From Pegoplata infirma (Eukaryota > Arthropoda > Insecta > Diptera > Anthomyiidae): 64,000 nucleotides of DNA. Position 1 is the first letter of the stretch, and each line of letters starts with the position of its first letter. Location: the NCBI GenBank assembly GCA_963921195.1, contig OY992540.1, positions 13,151,136-13,215,135 on the forward strand, given 5' to 3'. Below are positions 18,760 through 29,204 of the stretch, one piece after another. The position numbers and the translations under genes were made by a program. Under the pieces are notes generated by a model. It was not told the DNA's origin and searched no databases. It was given only the letters and a program-made list of their open reading frames with translations.

Positions 18760-20163
18760 ATGGACACAAATGATACCGATTTAATTCGAGGCTCTGCCTC
18801 ACCGACTGGTGCTGGTCCTAGCACTGGTCTTAGGGTTGCGACCTTGAAGTCCGACCTTGATTCTGGTAGGGGTGCTCAGCCTAATATTGGTGGTAAAAAG
18901 AAAAAGAAACTTAAACCATCAAAGGTCAGGCACAACCAGAGACGGCTTTGTTTGAAAATAATTAACAGACTAAGCCAACTTGATGGAACGAAGCTCTCCG
19001 AACGTGAGAGGGCGTCGCTATCATGGGCGAAAGGAGTCATTGAAGAACAGGACAAACTTTCGGCAATGCGCGCATCTGACAAACAGAGCGCTGTTTCGGC
19101 CTCGTCATCGAAGTCTGGTAAAAGGTTGCGCTCGCCCGACGAGAAACCTTTACCTAAGAGATCTAAGGTGACCGGCAACGTCTGGACTCAGTCTTTTAGT
19201 GAAGTGGTTAAAGGTAACTTCGTTAGGGCTGTGATAAACAGGCAAAATGGGGATTGTAGTATTCCAAGGGACAAGTGGAGTTTAGTTGAAACTAAACTAA
19301 ATGAAATCTACTATAGGCTCCTTGAGAGTATGCCTGATTTTCTACCTACTACTGTCAACGCAGGTTGGTATCAGGGGCGAGTAAAACTCGTTGCTTTTGG
19401 GAACGAAAGATCCGCAGCCGTGTTTAAGGTTGCCATTAGCCAAGTGGGAGAGTTATGGCCTGGAGCCAGACTGGACGTTGTGGAAAAACATGATATCCCC
19501 TCGCAACCCAGAGCTCATGCATGGATCCCAATGGCTACAAATGACACTGCGGTGATTCTTAAGATGATAAAAGTCTGCAATCCTGACCTTCCAACTCAGA
19601 ATTGGCAAATTGCCAGATTGGGTGAGATGGAGGGCGCTCGTCGTCAAGCAGTGGTCTTGGTTAATGAGGAATCGCTTCCGCTTTTAGCCAGGACTGACGG
19701 CATTATTAGATTTGGATTTTTTCATATAAGAGTCAATGTCTACAAGGGCGACCAGAAGACTATTTTGGACGCAGACAAGCCAGTGGCAGAGTCGGCTGGG
19801 GAGGAGAATCTGGAAAAGGTTGATATTCAGCTGGCCGATTCTAGGCTGATGGGAGATGCATCTGGCATTTTTGAAACCGAATCTGGTAACGAATGCGACC
19901 TCTGTGATGGCATGGAGGATAAAGCCGATGCCACGATGGGTGACATTCAGGACGAGGCCCATGCAGTGAGGAATTCGGAGAGTTCTGTTGCCTCCGATTC
20001 AGAACAGATGGGATATATATCTGGCTTATTCGAAACCGAATCTGGGGACGAATGCGACCTCTATGATAACACGGAGGATGAAGCCAATAACACGGTGGTG
20101 GAAAGGATGGTGGAAAAAAAGCAAAATGTTGCGGTTCCTACAAATAAACCTCCATCACTGTAA
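18760..20163 (+). CDS. LOA-type retrotransposon ORF1 (Gag-like, RNA binding)
   Basis: 467 residues. The N-terminus is rich in Gly/Ser/Lys with a KKKKKLKPSK basic run (46-55). Residues 150-330 match my recollection of DUF4780, a domain frequent in dipteran retrotransposon ORF1 proteins (WYQGRVKLVAFG, LWPGARLDVV, RAHAWIP, NPDLPTQNW). I do not see the triple CCHC zinc knuckle of many non-LTR ORF1 proteins. The acidic tail contains two copies of an ISG(I/L)FETESG(N/D)ECDL motif (about 372 and 426). The product presumably coats the element RNA and delivers it to the nucleus. ORF2 overlaps the end of this frame in the +1 frame. Confidence 0.85.
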   Translation: MDTNDTDLIRGSASPTGAGPSTGLRVATLKSDLDSGRGAQPNIGGKKKKKLKPSKVRHNQRRLCLKIINRLSQLDGTKLSERERASLSWAKGVIEEQDKLSAMRASDKQSAVSASSSKSGKRLRSPDEKPLPKRSKVTGNVWTQSFSEVVKGNFVRAVINRQNGDCSIPRDKWSLVETKLNEIYYRLLESMPDFLPTTVNAGWYQGRVKLVAFGNERSAAVFKVAISQVGELWPGARLDVVEKHDIPSQPRAHAWIPMATNDTAVILKMIKVCNPDLPTQNWQIARLGEMEGARRQAVVLVNEESLPLLARTDGIIRFGFFHIRVNVYKGDQKTILDADKPVAESAGEENLEKVDIQLADSRLMGDASGIFETESGNECDLCDGMEDKADATMGDIQDEAHAVRNSESSVASDSEQMGYISGLFETESGDECDLYDNTEDEANNTVVERMVEKKQNVAVPTNKPPSL

Positions 20164-23100
20164 AGCAGCCTCAGCTGCACTCTTGCTGCGCCTGACGACA
20201 GGAGCAGTTGACTTGGTTTTTATCCAAGAGCCCTGGGTGCGGGGTGGCAGGGTTTGCGGATTGAAGACCCCTGGGTTTAAGTTGGTGGTTGCCAAAGGTG
20301 AGGGCTCACCAAGAGCCTGCATCTTGGCAAAAAATGGCTTAAATATATTCTTTTTATCAACTTTTAGTGATATGGATGTTACAGCGGCTAGCTTAGAGCT
20401 TCATGGGAAGTCTATTTGGCTCGCCTCTGCGTATTTTCCTAATCCGGGGTCAATACCCCCGGAGAAGGTTGTCGGTCTAATTCGGGAGTCTGAATCTAGG
20501 GGACACCAGTTAGTAGTGTGTTGTGATGCTAATGCACATCATTCGATATGGGGAAGTACAGACACAAATGATAGAGGCGAATCACTTTTGGAGTTTTTGT
20601 TAAGCACTAACCTGTATATTTGTAACAAGGGTGGTGAACCAACTTTCGTTACAAGTACGCGGCAAGAGGTTCTTGACGTAACACTTGTATCAGATACATT
20701 GTCTGATAGAATTGATGACTGGAGAGTTTTGGAGGAGCATTCTTTCTCAGATCATCGCTACATTGAGTTTTTACTCAGGGAGCGTGCCCCGGTTGAGACA
20801 GTCTCTAGAAATCTGAGGAGAACAAACTGGGTGAAATATAGGGAGACTTTTTCTTTGCTTTTGGATGAAGTACCCTTATATAAACCACATAGTTTGGCGC
20901 AAATTGACTGTCTGGTTGACCATATAACAAATGTTTGCAATAGGTGCCTGGATGCGTCTTGCCCTTCTGCAAAGCCTAGAGGGAAAAAAAAGCCACCTTG
21001 GTGGTCAAATGAGTTGCAGACGAGCAGAGATTCCTGCAGAAAGCTCTTTAATAAGGCTAAATTTTCAAGAGCGGACGAGGACTGGTCTGCATACAGGCTG
21101 CAACTTAAGAGTTATAAAAAGATGATCAGAAATGCAAAATGTGATTCTTGGAAAAACTTCTGTGGAAACATAGAAGACGTTTCTGAGGCATCCAGGCTGC
21201 GCAAGGTTCTGGCTTCTTCTCCTTGCACCCTGGGATACCTGAAAGATCCTAATGGGGTGTGGTCTTCCTCCAGTGGAGAGTCGCTGGATCTCCTTTTAAA
21301 CACGCATTTTCCGGGCAATTCCATGACGCCGTTTCAAGCTTTGGAACGTTCTGACGCCCAAGCATCTGAAATTGCTTCGGAAATAATAAATATGCCAACA
21401 TTAATCTGGGCGATAAAAAGCTTCAGGCCCTATAAATCCCCGGGACCTGATGGTATAATCCCGGCTGAGTTGCAGCAAGTGTCGGACTATATAGCCCCGT
21501 TGCTGTATAATCTATACACAGCATGCATCAACTGGTCGTACATTCCTTTAAAATGGAGGGATACCAGAGTCGTATTTATCCCGAAGGCTGGGAAAAGTTC
21601 CCACACAGCTCCGAAGGATTTCAGACCAATTAGTCTGTCTTCTTTTTTGTTAAAGACAATGGAACGAATGATAGACTCATATTTGCGTAGAGTGATTGAC
21701 CCGAGGTTGCTTTCGACAAAGCAACATGCATACAGCAAGGGACGATCAACGGAAACAGCTCTTCATGAGCTCGTTGGTACCATCGAGAGATCGCTTTCGG
21801 TAAAGGAGTACACTATGGTGGCCTTTCTTGATATTGAGGGGGCTTTTAATAATGTCATCCCAGAATCGATAATATTGGCATTGTCTGGTCTGGGAGTAAA
21901 GCGTGAAATCGTTTTAATGGTGGAAAGCCTACTTGCCAGTAGACGTATAACGTCTGAATTGGGAGCGTCCGTCATATCTCGATTTGTCAATAGGGGCACA
22001 CCACAAGGAGGTGTTCTTTCGCCGCTTCTTTGGAACCTGGCACTGAATTCAATGCTACTATCTCTAGAAGCACGTGGTTGTCATGTTGTCGCATATGCTG
22101 ACGATGTCGCGATAGCGGTAAAGGGGAAGCATCTGCCAACATTGCGGGACATTCTTCAGGGTTCTCTGAAAGACCTGTCTAAATGGGCAAGAGACTGTGG
22201 TCTAGGAGTTAATCCTAGTAAAACAGAGCTTGTTTTATTTACAAGGAAAAATAAGATTACTGCTTTTGATCCTATTTCTCTGGACGGTACTGAAATCACC
22301 TTCTCAGATGGAGCCAAGTATCTTGGAGTATTTCTAGATAGGAAGCTGAATTTCAGGCGTAATATTGAGGAACGGGTGAGAAAAGCAACGATTGCTTTGT
22401 ATTCCTGTAAAAGGGCCATTGGAAAACGATGGGGTTTTAGCCCTCAAGTCGTTCATTGGATCTATACAGCAGTGGTGCGTCCAATTTTGCTGTATGGAAT
22501 CATTGTCTGGTGGCCTGCTTTAGAAACAAAATCGAACTGTGTCTTTATCACGAAGGTACAGAGAATGGCGTCAATGTGCATCACTGGTGCTCTTCGTACT
22601 ACACCTACGGCTGCATTAGAAATCCTCCTTCACCTGATACCCTTGGACATATTGGGTAGGCAGTATGCAGCTGCGTCGGCAATTCGACTTAATAGCACGC
22701 TGCAATGGAGGAGCAGCGATTGTGGCCATAGCGCGATCTTGAAAAAGATAACAATACCACAAAATGTGGATTGTGCTCCCTCTTTGAGCCTCTTTGAGCG
22801 CCACTTTACCACTATGATACCATCCAGGGAGTCTTGGATGGGGGATACTCCGGGAAGTGGAGCTACCATAAATTTTTACACAGATGGATCGAGGCTGCAC
22901 GAACAAGTGGGCTTTGGGGTCTATTCGGAAGAGCTTGGATTGAGCCTGGCTCGTAGGTTGCCAGATCATTGCAGTGTCTACCAGGCAGAGATGCTGGCAA
23001 TAAAGGAAGTGGCTGACTGGTTGAGCTGCAATGTCTTGTCTACAACCGCAGTCAACATCTATACTGACAGTCAAGCCGCGGTCAAGTCCCTGGATTCAAT

Positions 23101-23719
23101 GTTTCTGAAAACAAGATCTGCCCTTAACTGCCGCACGTCTTTAAATGAGATGGCCAAGCAGTTTAACATACGACTCATATGGGTCCCAGGGCACAGAGAC
23201 ATTCCAGGGAATTGCAAAGCCGATGAGCTTGCAAGACTAGGAACTACCTTACAGGTTCCAACAGAATTGGAATGTGTTGGTATGCCTCTAGAAACTTGCA
23301 AGCAAAACCTACGGCTTTGTTCTGCGACGGAGACTAATCAAAGATGGGCAAATGGATGGACGTGTGAGACAACACGACTGATTTGGCCTTCTCTTAATCA
23401 GGGGCGCACAAGTGAGCTGATATCGCTTCCAAGAGGAGAGATTTCAACGGTGGTTTCTATAATTACCGGACACTGTCTTATAGGGAAGCACGCAGAGCGG
23501 TTAAATGTGCCGTCGAATGACTTTTGCCGAAGTTGCATGGATGAAGAGGAGTTGGAAACTATCGAACACTTTATTTGCCATTGCCCGGCACTTTCTGGTC
23601 AGCGACTTGCTTCACTGGGATCTAGGGAGCTGTACGATCTTTCAGATTTGTCGGATGTCAAAATTCAACATCTAAGGAGTTTCATAAGAAGCTCAAACTG
23701 GTTTAACGACAGGGACTAG
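20126..23719 (+). CDS. LOA-type retrotransposon ORF2 (endonuclease, reverse transcriptase, RNase H)
   Basis: The open frame begins upstream at 19988. I chose the ATG at 20126, which starts MLRFLQINLHHCKAA directly before the apurinic-type endonuclease and overlaps ORF1 by 38 nt; from here it is 1197 residues. In order: endonuclease (FIQEPW, CDANAHHSIWG, SFSDHRYI), RT (FLDIEGAFNN, GTPQGGVLSPLLWN, YADD at 22094-22105, KYLGVFLD), RNase H (TDGS with the Asp at 22883-22885, QAEMLAIKE, TDSQAAVKSL, WVPGHRDIPGN) and a C-terminal Cys/His knuckle (C-x2-C...H-x4-C). All catalytic motifs look intact. Translation probably depends on reinitiation or frameshifting after ORF1. Confidence 0.9.
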   Translation: MLRFLQINLHHCKAASAALLLRLTTGAVDLVFIQEPWVRGGRVCGLKTPGFKLVVAKGEGSPRACILAKNGLNIFFLSTFSDMDVTAASLELHGKSIWLASAYFPNPGSIPPEKVVGLIRESESRGHQLVVCCDANAHHSIWGSTDTNDRGESLLEFLLSTNLYICNKGGEPTFVTSTRQEVLDVTLVSDTLSDRIDDWRVLEEHSFSDHRYIEFLLRERAPVETVSRNLRRTNWVKYRETFSLLLDEVPLYKPHSLAQIDCLVDHITNVCNRCLDASCPSAKPRGKKKPPWWSNELQTSRDSCRKLFNKAKFSRADEDWSAYRLQLKSYKKMIRNAKCDSWKNFCGNIEDVSEASRLRKVLASSPCTLGYLKDPNGVWSSSSGESLDLLLNTHFPGNSMTPFQALERSDAQASEIASEIINMPTLIWAIKSFRPYKSPGPDGIIPAELQQVSDYIAPLLYNLYTACINWSYIPLKWRDTRVVFIPKAGKSSHTAPKDFRPISLSSFLLKTMERMIDSYLRRVIDPRLLSTKQHAYSKGRSTETALHELVGTIERSLSVKEYTMVAFLDIEGAFNNVIPESIILALSGLGVKREIVLMVESLLASRRITSELGASVISRFVNRGTPQGGVLSPLLWNLALNSMLLSLEARGCHVVAYADDVAIAVKGKHLPTLRDILQGSLKDLSKWARDCGLGVNPSKTELVLFTRKNKITAFDPISLDGTEITFSDGAKYLGVFLDRKLNFRRNIEERVRKATIALYSCKRAIGKRWGFSPQVVHWIYTAVVRPILLYGIIVWWPALETKSNCVFITKVQRMASMCITGALRTTPTAALEILLHLIPLDILGRQYAAASAIRLNSTLQWRSSDCGHSAILKKITIPQNVDCAPSLSLFERHFTTMIPSRESWMGDTPGSGATINFYTDGSRLHEQVGFGVYSEELGLSLARRLPDHCSVYQAEMLAIKEVADWLSCNVLSTTAVNIYTDSQAAVKSLDSMFLKTRSALNCRTSLNEMAKQFNIRLIWVPGHRDIPGNCKADELARLGTTLQVPTELECVGMPLETCKQNLRLCSATETNQRWANGWTCETTRLIWPSLNQGRTSELISLPRGEISTVVSIITGHCLIGKHAERLNVPSNDFCRSCMDEEELETIEHFICHCPALSGQRLASLGSRELYDLSDLSDVKIQHLRSFIRSSNWFNDRD

Positions 23720-23828
23720 TAGGGAAACCTATTACGATCCCGTGGTATCACAATGGACCTCAGAGTCTACGTGTGTTGACGTAAAACGTCAGCAGCCACT
23801 TACAACCTAACCTAACCTTCTAAAGTAT

Positions 23829-24689
23829 TTTTGCCTCCTAAACACGAATTTGACATCAGGAAAATCGTATCAAATCGCCTTCTCGAGATATAGGCATTTT
23901 CAATTTTTATGGGCCAAATTTACTTTAGAAGTCTGTGTAAAAAAAGCTGATTTTTGTAGTGTAATTAACGAAAAAAATACAATTTCGGTCAGGCAAGTAT
24001 TTCGGTTCCAAAACTGACATTAAAAAATAATTTTGAAAATAGTTTTGGGCAGCAAATTAAAGATGGCTCAAAGAAACTTCACAAAATTTGAAGAAAAAAA
24101 TAGCTAACAAACAATTTTATTCAAAATATGACACAAAAATATGCATTTATAACAAAATATGTAAAAATAAATATGCATTTTCTGTAATATATGCATTAAC
24201 GAATCGATTTGAATCACGAAGATATTTGGTTTATGATGTTCTAAGGCTAACAGAAAAAATCATGCATTTCATTTAAAGTCCTCTCCTTGGTAGAGAATAT
24301 CCTTTAACAAAGGATCAGAGATGGAAAAAAACTTTAGTACTTTTTTACTTCCAAAATACCGCTGAACCCCCATGACCGATTAAGTACAATTTTTATAACG
24401 TTATTATAGCTTTGTTTGTTTACCTACTACAATTTACTATTTTTTACTCAATTTACTACTTTTGCTCAAAAACCGTTCGAGTACACATAAAAATAGTAAA
24501 TGTAGTAATCAATTTAAGAGAAAATTTATTTCTCTTTTACTTTATTTTTACTACAATTTACCGGAAATATTTCAATGCGTAAGTATGGAAATTATGTCAA
24601 AAAAAAATTATTGACAAATTTTTATAGTATTTACAAAAAAATATTTTGAAACAAAATATAATAAAAAGCATAATCTATTCAAGATGAAA
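23829..24689. other. AT-rich noncoding DNA
   Basis: No gene is seen. The region 24400-24560 has repeated ACTACAATTTACTA motifs that return at 26385-26480, on the other side of the minisatellite block. Confidence 0.45.
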
Positions 24690-25066
24690 AACAACAATAA
24701 ATCCAAATAAATATGCAGCCGGATACATGTGAATAAATAACAGGAAAATCCTTAGACCGTCTAGCGATGTCCGTCCGTCTGTAGACACCATGAATAAGTC
24801 TAAGCCAATGGCTAGACTGCTGAAGGCACAAATATTGCATGTCATATATTACTGGAAAGGTTTTGTTTATAAACGGGCAAAATATGAATGATTTCTCTTT
24901 AAGAACCAAAATAGTTCTAGAAAAAAAAACAATTTTATATCCTCCAACCACAGTATGAGGGTATATACCCACTTCGTCATTCCATGTGCAACGATAACCG
25001 TCTGTCCGTCTGCGGAAGATTTGATACAGTAAAAAAAGTGCTACCCTCCAAAAGTTGGCACGAAAA
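24690..25066 (+). repeat. Interspersed repeat, left part, disrupted by a minisatellite
   Basis: Contains CTAGCGATGTCCGTCCGTCTG near 24760 and CCTCCAACCACAGTATGAGGGTATA with TCGTCATTCC at 24940-24985, and ends AAAGTTGGCACGAA, all as in the copy at 51312-51890. In that copy the next block is GTTAAGTTCGG, which here only appears after the minisatellite. Confidence 0.65.
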
Positions 25067-26063
25067 AGTGGCTCAGAATCTGAGACTTTATCTACAGGAA
25101 AATGTTTCAGAATCTGTGACTTTTTCTATAGAAAAATGTCTCAGAATCTGAGACTTTTCTGTAGAAAAAATGTCTCAGAATCTAAGACTTTTTCTATAGA
25201 AAAAATGTCTCAGAATCTGAGACTTTTTCTATAGAAAAAATATTTCAGAATCTGAGACTTTTTCTATAGAAAAAATATTTCAGAATCTGAGACTTTTTCT
25301 ATAGAAAAAAATGTCACAGAATCTGAGACTTTTTCTATAGAAAAAATGTCTCAGAATCTGAGACTTTTTCTATAGAAAAAATGTCTCAGAATCTGAGACT
25401 TTTTCTATAGAAAAAATGTCTCAGAATCTGAGACTTTTTCTATAGAAAAAAATGTCTCAGAATCTGAGACTTTTTCTATAGAAAAAATGTCTCAGAATCT
25501 GAGACTTTTTCTATAGAAAAAATGTCTCAGAATCTGAGACTTTCTATAGAAAAAATGTCTCAGAATCTGAGACTTTTTCTATAGAAAAAATGTCTCAGAA
25601 TCTGAGACTTTTTCTATAGAAAAAATGTCTCAGAATCTGAGACTTTTTCTATAGAAAAAATGTCTCAGAATCTGAGACTTTTTCTATAGAAAAAATGTCT
25701 CAGAATCTGAGACTTTTTCTATAGAAAAAATGTCTCAGAATCTGAGACTTTTTCTATAGAAAAAATGTCTCAGAATCTGAGACTTTTTCTAAAGAAAAAA
25801 TGTCTCAGAATCTGAGACTTTTTCTATAGAAAAAATGTCTCAGAATCTGAGACTTTTTCTATAGAAAAAATGTCTCAGAATCTGAGACTTTTTCTATAGA
25901 AAAAATGTCTCAGAATCTGAGACTTTTCTATAGAAAAAATGTCTCAGAGTCTGAGACTTTTTCTATACAAAAAAATGTATCAGAATCTGAGACTTTTTCT
26001 ATACAAAAAAATGTATCAGAATCTGAGACTTTTTCTATACAAAAAAATGTATCAGAATCTGAG
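25067..26063. repeat. 35-bp palindromic minisatellite, about 28 units
   Basis: The unit combines an A-run, ATGTCTCAGAATCTGAGAC and TTTTTCTATAG. Each unit holds a 17-bp near-perfect palindrome (GTCTCAGA-A-TCTGAGAC). The central units are almost identical and the edge units are diverged (ATCAGAATC, GGCTCAGAATC), the usual sign of expansion from the middle. The block splits an interspersed repeat copy. The 104-residue open frame across its end is only a by-product of the repeat. Confidence 0.95.
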
Positions 26064-27020
26064 TTAAGTTCGGAGATGGATAAAATCGGAGCAGTTGAAA
26101 GTTCCACCTTTATGTCTCATGGATTGGATCAGTTGGAAGTTCCACCTTTAAAAACTAAGACAACTCCAGAAAAACACAATTTTTTATGTTTATTTTTTTA
26201 TTTTTGTATATTTGTCTAATAAATGAAACATAGGAAATTCATCGACCTGAACTTTTACCAAGTGGATTAAATGTGATTTTTAGCGTTTATAGAAAATTTC
26301 TTCTTCTTTTTGGTATAGATTCTTAAAATGTCTTCAAAATAAAATTTTAAAATATATTTTGAAAATTTGAATTGTAAATAAATTTTACTATTTTTACTAC
26401 TTTCCGTTTTTTTACTTTTTTTGGGTTTTCGACATATTGAGTAAAATTTAAAAAAAATCTCTTTTACTACAAAAAAAGTAAACAAACAGACCTTATGTAT
26501 TTGTTTAATAAAATCTTAAAGAATTTTAAAACATTTACCGATTTTCATTGGAAAAATGCTTTTAAAGCTTTAAATTAAGCTTTTTTAATCTACTCTGATT
26601 TTCTTTTAAACAAAACAACATTCCAGCTATTATTAGAGTACTTTCCCAGTGTTAGAAATAATAACCCTAAATAAGTTTTACCAGCGCTTTTTTACAAACA
26701 AAAATATAACTATATTTTTTGAAAATTCAGACACAAATTTTTTTTTGGGAAATCCAGAAATCTTTAAAAATGTTCTTAAAAAAAAATTTGAAAACTTTTT
26801 TTTTCTCAAACTGTTTTAATCTCAAAAAAATGTTTAGTTTAATTTTAAAATTAATATCTCGAAAACTGTTCTAATTTTGGACTTCATTTTCGGATTCAGC
26901 GCAAAATCAGGTGAGCCGATTTAGGCATATCATTTTAGCATTTCTATATCCAAAGACTTAGCTCCCACTTTAAATTTGGTTTGAATTTAATGTTTAAAAA
27001 TAAAACAATCTTAAGATTTT
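26064..27020. other. Interspersed repeat, right part, then AT-rich noncoding DNA
   Basis: The region 26064-26165 continues the split repeat (GTTAAGTTCGGAGATGG, AAAATCGGA) with a small duplication of GTT(G/C)(G/A)AAAGTTCCACCTTTA. The rest is AT-rich with no gene recognised. Confidence 0.55.
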
Positions 27021-27074
27021 TCTTTTATTAAACCTTAAAATTTTTATTAAAAATAAAAAATATTAAAAGTTTAA

Positions 27075-29204
27075 TTAAAGCATTCTAAACATGGAAGCTG
27101 TATTATGTGGTAGATTGTCATATAAATTAGGATTTATATCAAGTCTAACCAATGATGAAGTTGTACCAATAGCTCTTGGATTTGTTGAAGGATCCATCAA
27201 ATTTGCCAGTTGATGAGCAGCAGCTGCAGTTCTATAATTTAAAAGTTGCAAAGACGAAGAAGACGTTGTTGGTTGATCGATATTGGAAAAATAGTCTTGT
27301 GATGATACATTAGACGCTCTGGCAGATTGAGGCTGTTGAACTAACGGATGTTGGAATGAACTTATACTTTGAGCTGGATTAAATAATCTTAAATCCAATT
27401 TTTCTCCCTTAGGATCTAACCAAAAACCACCTGCCTCTTCACCGGTATAATGTGATATATTTGGATTTTTGTCTATGAAGCCGCATCTTTTCTTTGGCAC
27501 AGGAGAGGTTAAAAATAATAAACGAAAATTCTTATGAAATGTTTCATAGAAATAATCAGAACCCACCGATTTGTGCTGAGCTTTTAAACATATCTCTTTA
27601 TACTCATGAAACATTTTCTTAATAGTTAAGGAATGATGGAGATATTTTATTTTACTTTTTTTATTTGGTAACCAGGTAGGATAGGAATTTATATGATCGA
27701 GTAAGACCTGTTGACGTTCTGTACCTATTCTATTGGATTGATCATGTTTACCTCTTCTATCATCACCTGTATAATTACCCGTAGCTTTATCAGCAAAGTC
27801 AATGGCGTTTTTAATAAAAATACGTGTTATACAGAGTGTTTGTGTCAGAAAATGTTTACATACTCTCTTGTTTTCACCATGCAGACCAGTACGCAAATAG
27901 AATCTAGTTTGGTAGGAACGAGGTGGACGATTTGTTGTACGAAATTCTTGTGATATGTGTGACTTAGTATCTTTGATTTCGATACGTTGCAATACATAAT
28001 CCTTACGCCTTTTATAGTCCATAGTCCAAAATGAATCACAAATTTGTTTTCGTTCTTGTTCCGTAAATATCTCATGGCATTTAAATATACACCGTAGAGA
28101 ACATTGAATAGGTTTAGGAAAATGTTCTGGTGCTGGCTCTCCAGGTTTACGACGTTTTTTTTTATATGTCGTTTGAACTTTTTTATTAGGATCAATTGTA
28201 ACTAAATTTCCGGTTTCTGGATCTAATATTTGACGCACAGTTTTTGGTTTTTCTTGCAATAATTTTTCTCTGTTAGCTTTAATGCTATCCGTTAAGATCT
28301 GTATATCTTTTGCTATTTCCAAGTCATAACCTTCTATGGATTTTTGAATGTGTTGATCTGTTAAACATAAAGTTGCTTCAAAAAATTTACGACAAACTCT
28401 TATCATGTCCGAATCAGTATCATTAGTGTCATCTTTAGATGCACTGTAATCCTTTAAATAATAGCAAAATTTATTGACACGTTTATTAGCTGGTTTATTT
28501 TTAATACGAATTATATGTTTAGATTTTATATGTTTGCGAATGAAGGCAAATCTATCTTCTTTTTTAAGATTCCAACAATAATCACAAATACGTTTTCGTT
28601 GTTCCTGGGTAAATATTTCGTAACAATTTTGTTTGCATAATAAATTACATTTTTTGAAACGGGGATTCCTTACTTTTTTATGTGTTAGCATTATTAATGG
28701 TTCATCTTCGTCATCAGTTATTTCAGTTTTTTTCGGTTTTCTTTTCATTAATTCATCTTGATCGTCATCATCATCACCATAATCACCATCATCCTCATCA
28801 TCGTGTTCATCGTATTGATCATCTGGTTCATAATCTTGATCAACATTGTCTTCTTCATCATTTTCAATTTCCATTTTTTCTTCAATGCTGTCGTATAGTT
28901 CACATTTAACTTCTACTTGTGGTGTATATAATGGATCATTTGGATCCACATTTTGAGATTTTCTATCTTCATTTTCTTCCTGTTTTGCTACATTTTTCGT
29001 ATATTCTTCTTTAACTATTAATTCGTGTTGTTGTGTCTTTGATTTTTGCTTCTTTGTTTTTTTCTTAGCCTTTTTGGATGTTTTCTTTTTACTGGATTTT
29101 CTAGTTGGAGCGGTGGATTTTCTAATGTTAACGATTTTTGGTGGTTTCTCGTCTAAGTATAGAACATTTGGTTCTAACAATGCAAGGTTGTTGGCTGCAA
29201 ACAT
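27075..29204 (-). CDS. Array gene 4: domesticated transposase-like Cys-module protein
   Basis: A single exon of 709 residues from the family ATG. The frame remains open for 37 codons further upstream, but that extension has no counterpart in the other copies apart from the leader-encoded MCLFCH. Module A is complete (C-x3-C-x3-C, ICDYCWNL, RVCRKFFEATLC), and so is module B (ICDSFWTM, RVCKHFLTQTLC). The acidic tract contains long D runs, and V-K-C-E and V-K-E-E match the sumoylation consensus. The shorter linker between modules carries a KKKRRKPGEP basic patch. The tail ends ASMFRML. AATAAA signals lie at 27043-27048 and 27024-27029. It starts the compact half of the array: gene 5 ends only 1.2 kb upstream. 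Confidence 0.88.
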   Translation of the reverse strand: MFAANNLALLEPNVLYLDEKPPKIVNIRKSTAPTRKSSKKKTSKKAKKKTKKQKSKTQQHELIVKEEYTKNVAKQEENEDRKSQNVDPNDPLYTPQVEVKCELYDSIEEKMEIENDEEDNVDQDYEPDDQYDEHDDEDDGDYGDDDDDQDELMKRKPKKTEITDDEDEPLIMLTHKKVRNPRFKKCNLLCKQNCYEIFTQEQRKRICDYCWNLKKEDRFAFIRKHIKSKHIIRIKNKPANKRVNKFCYYLKDYSASKDDTNDTDSDMIRVCRKFFEATLCLTDQHIQKSIEGYDLEIAKDIQILTDSIKANREKLLQEKPKTVRQILDPETGNLVTIDPNKKVQTTYKKKRRKPGEPAPEHFPKPIQCSLRCIFKCHEIFTEQERKQICDSFWTMDYKRRKDYVLQRIEIKDTKSHISQEFRTTNRPPRSYQTRFYLRTGLHGENKRVCKHFLTQTLCITRIFIKNAIDFADKATGNYTGDDRRGKHDQSNRIGTERQQVLLDHINSYPTWLPNKKSKIKYLHHSLTIKKMFHEYKEICLKAQHKSVGSDYFYETFHKNFRLLFLTSPVPKKRCGFIDKNPNISHYTGEEAGGFWLDPKGEKLDLRLFNPAQSISSFQHPLVQQPQSARASNVSSQDYFSNIDQPTTSSSSLQLLNYRTAAAAHQLANLMDPSTNPRAIGTTSSLVRLDINPNLYDNLPHNTASMFRML

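Larger units (their letters stand above)
18623..23817 (+). mobile_element. Full-length LOA/I-group non-LTR retrotransposon
   Basis: The 5.2-kb element has two intact reading frames and a perfect 11-bp target duplication, TTCTAAAGTAT (18612-18622 and 23818-23828). The 5' untranslated region is 137 bp, and the 3' end is a short CCTAACCTAACC tail instead of poly(A). The order endonuclease, RT, RNase H and the DUF4780-like ORF1 point to the LOA clade or a close I-group relative. Intact frames and the perfect duplication indicate a recent insertion into the array between genes 3 and 4. Confidence 0.9.

Noticed and set aside
23800..23817. CCTAACCTAACC as telomeric repeat
   Set aside because: It is the tail of the LOA-type element, directly before its target duplication. 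Flies lack simple telomeric repeats of this kind.
25067..26063. CRISPR-like appearance of regular palindromic repeats
   Set aside because: There are no unique spacers, the units are head-to-tail copies, and the genome is an insect.
25905..26219. 104-residue frame repeating a KNVSESETFSIQ motif
   Set aside because: It is the translation of the 35-bp minisatellite; the frame exists only because the unit lacks stops in this phase.
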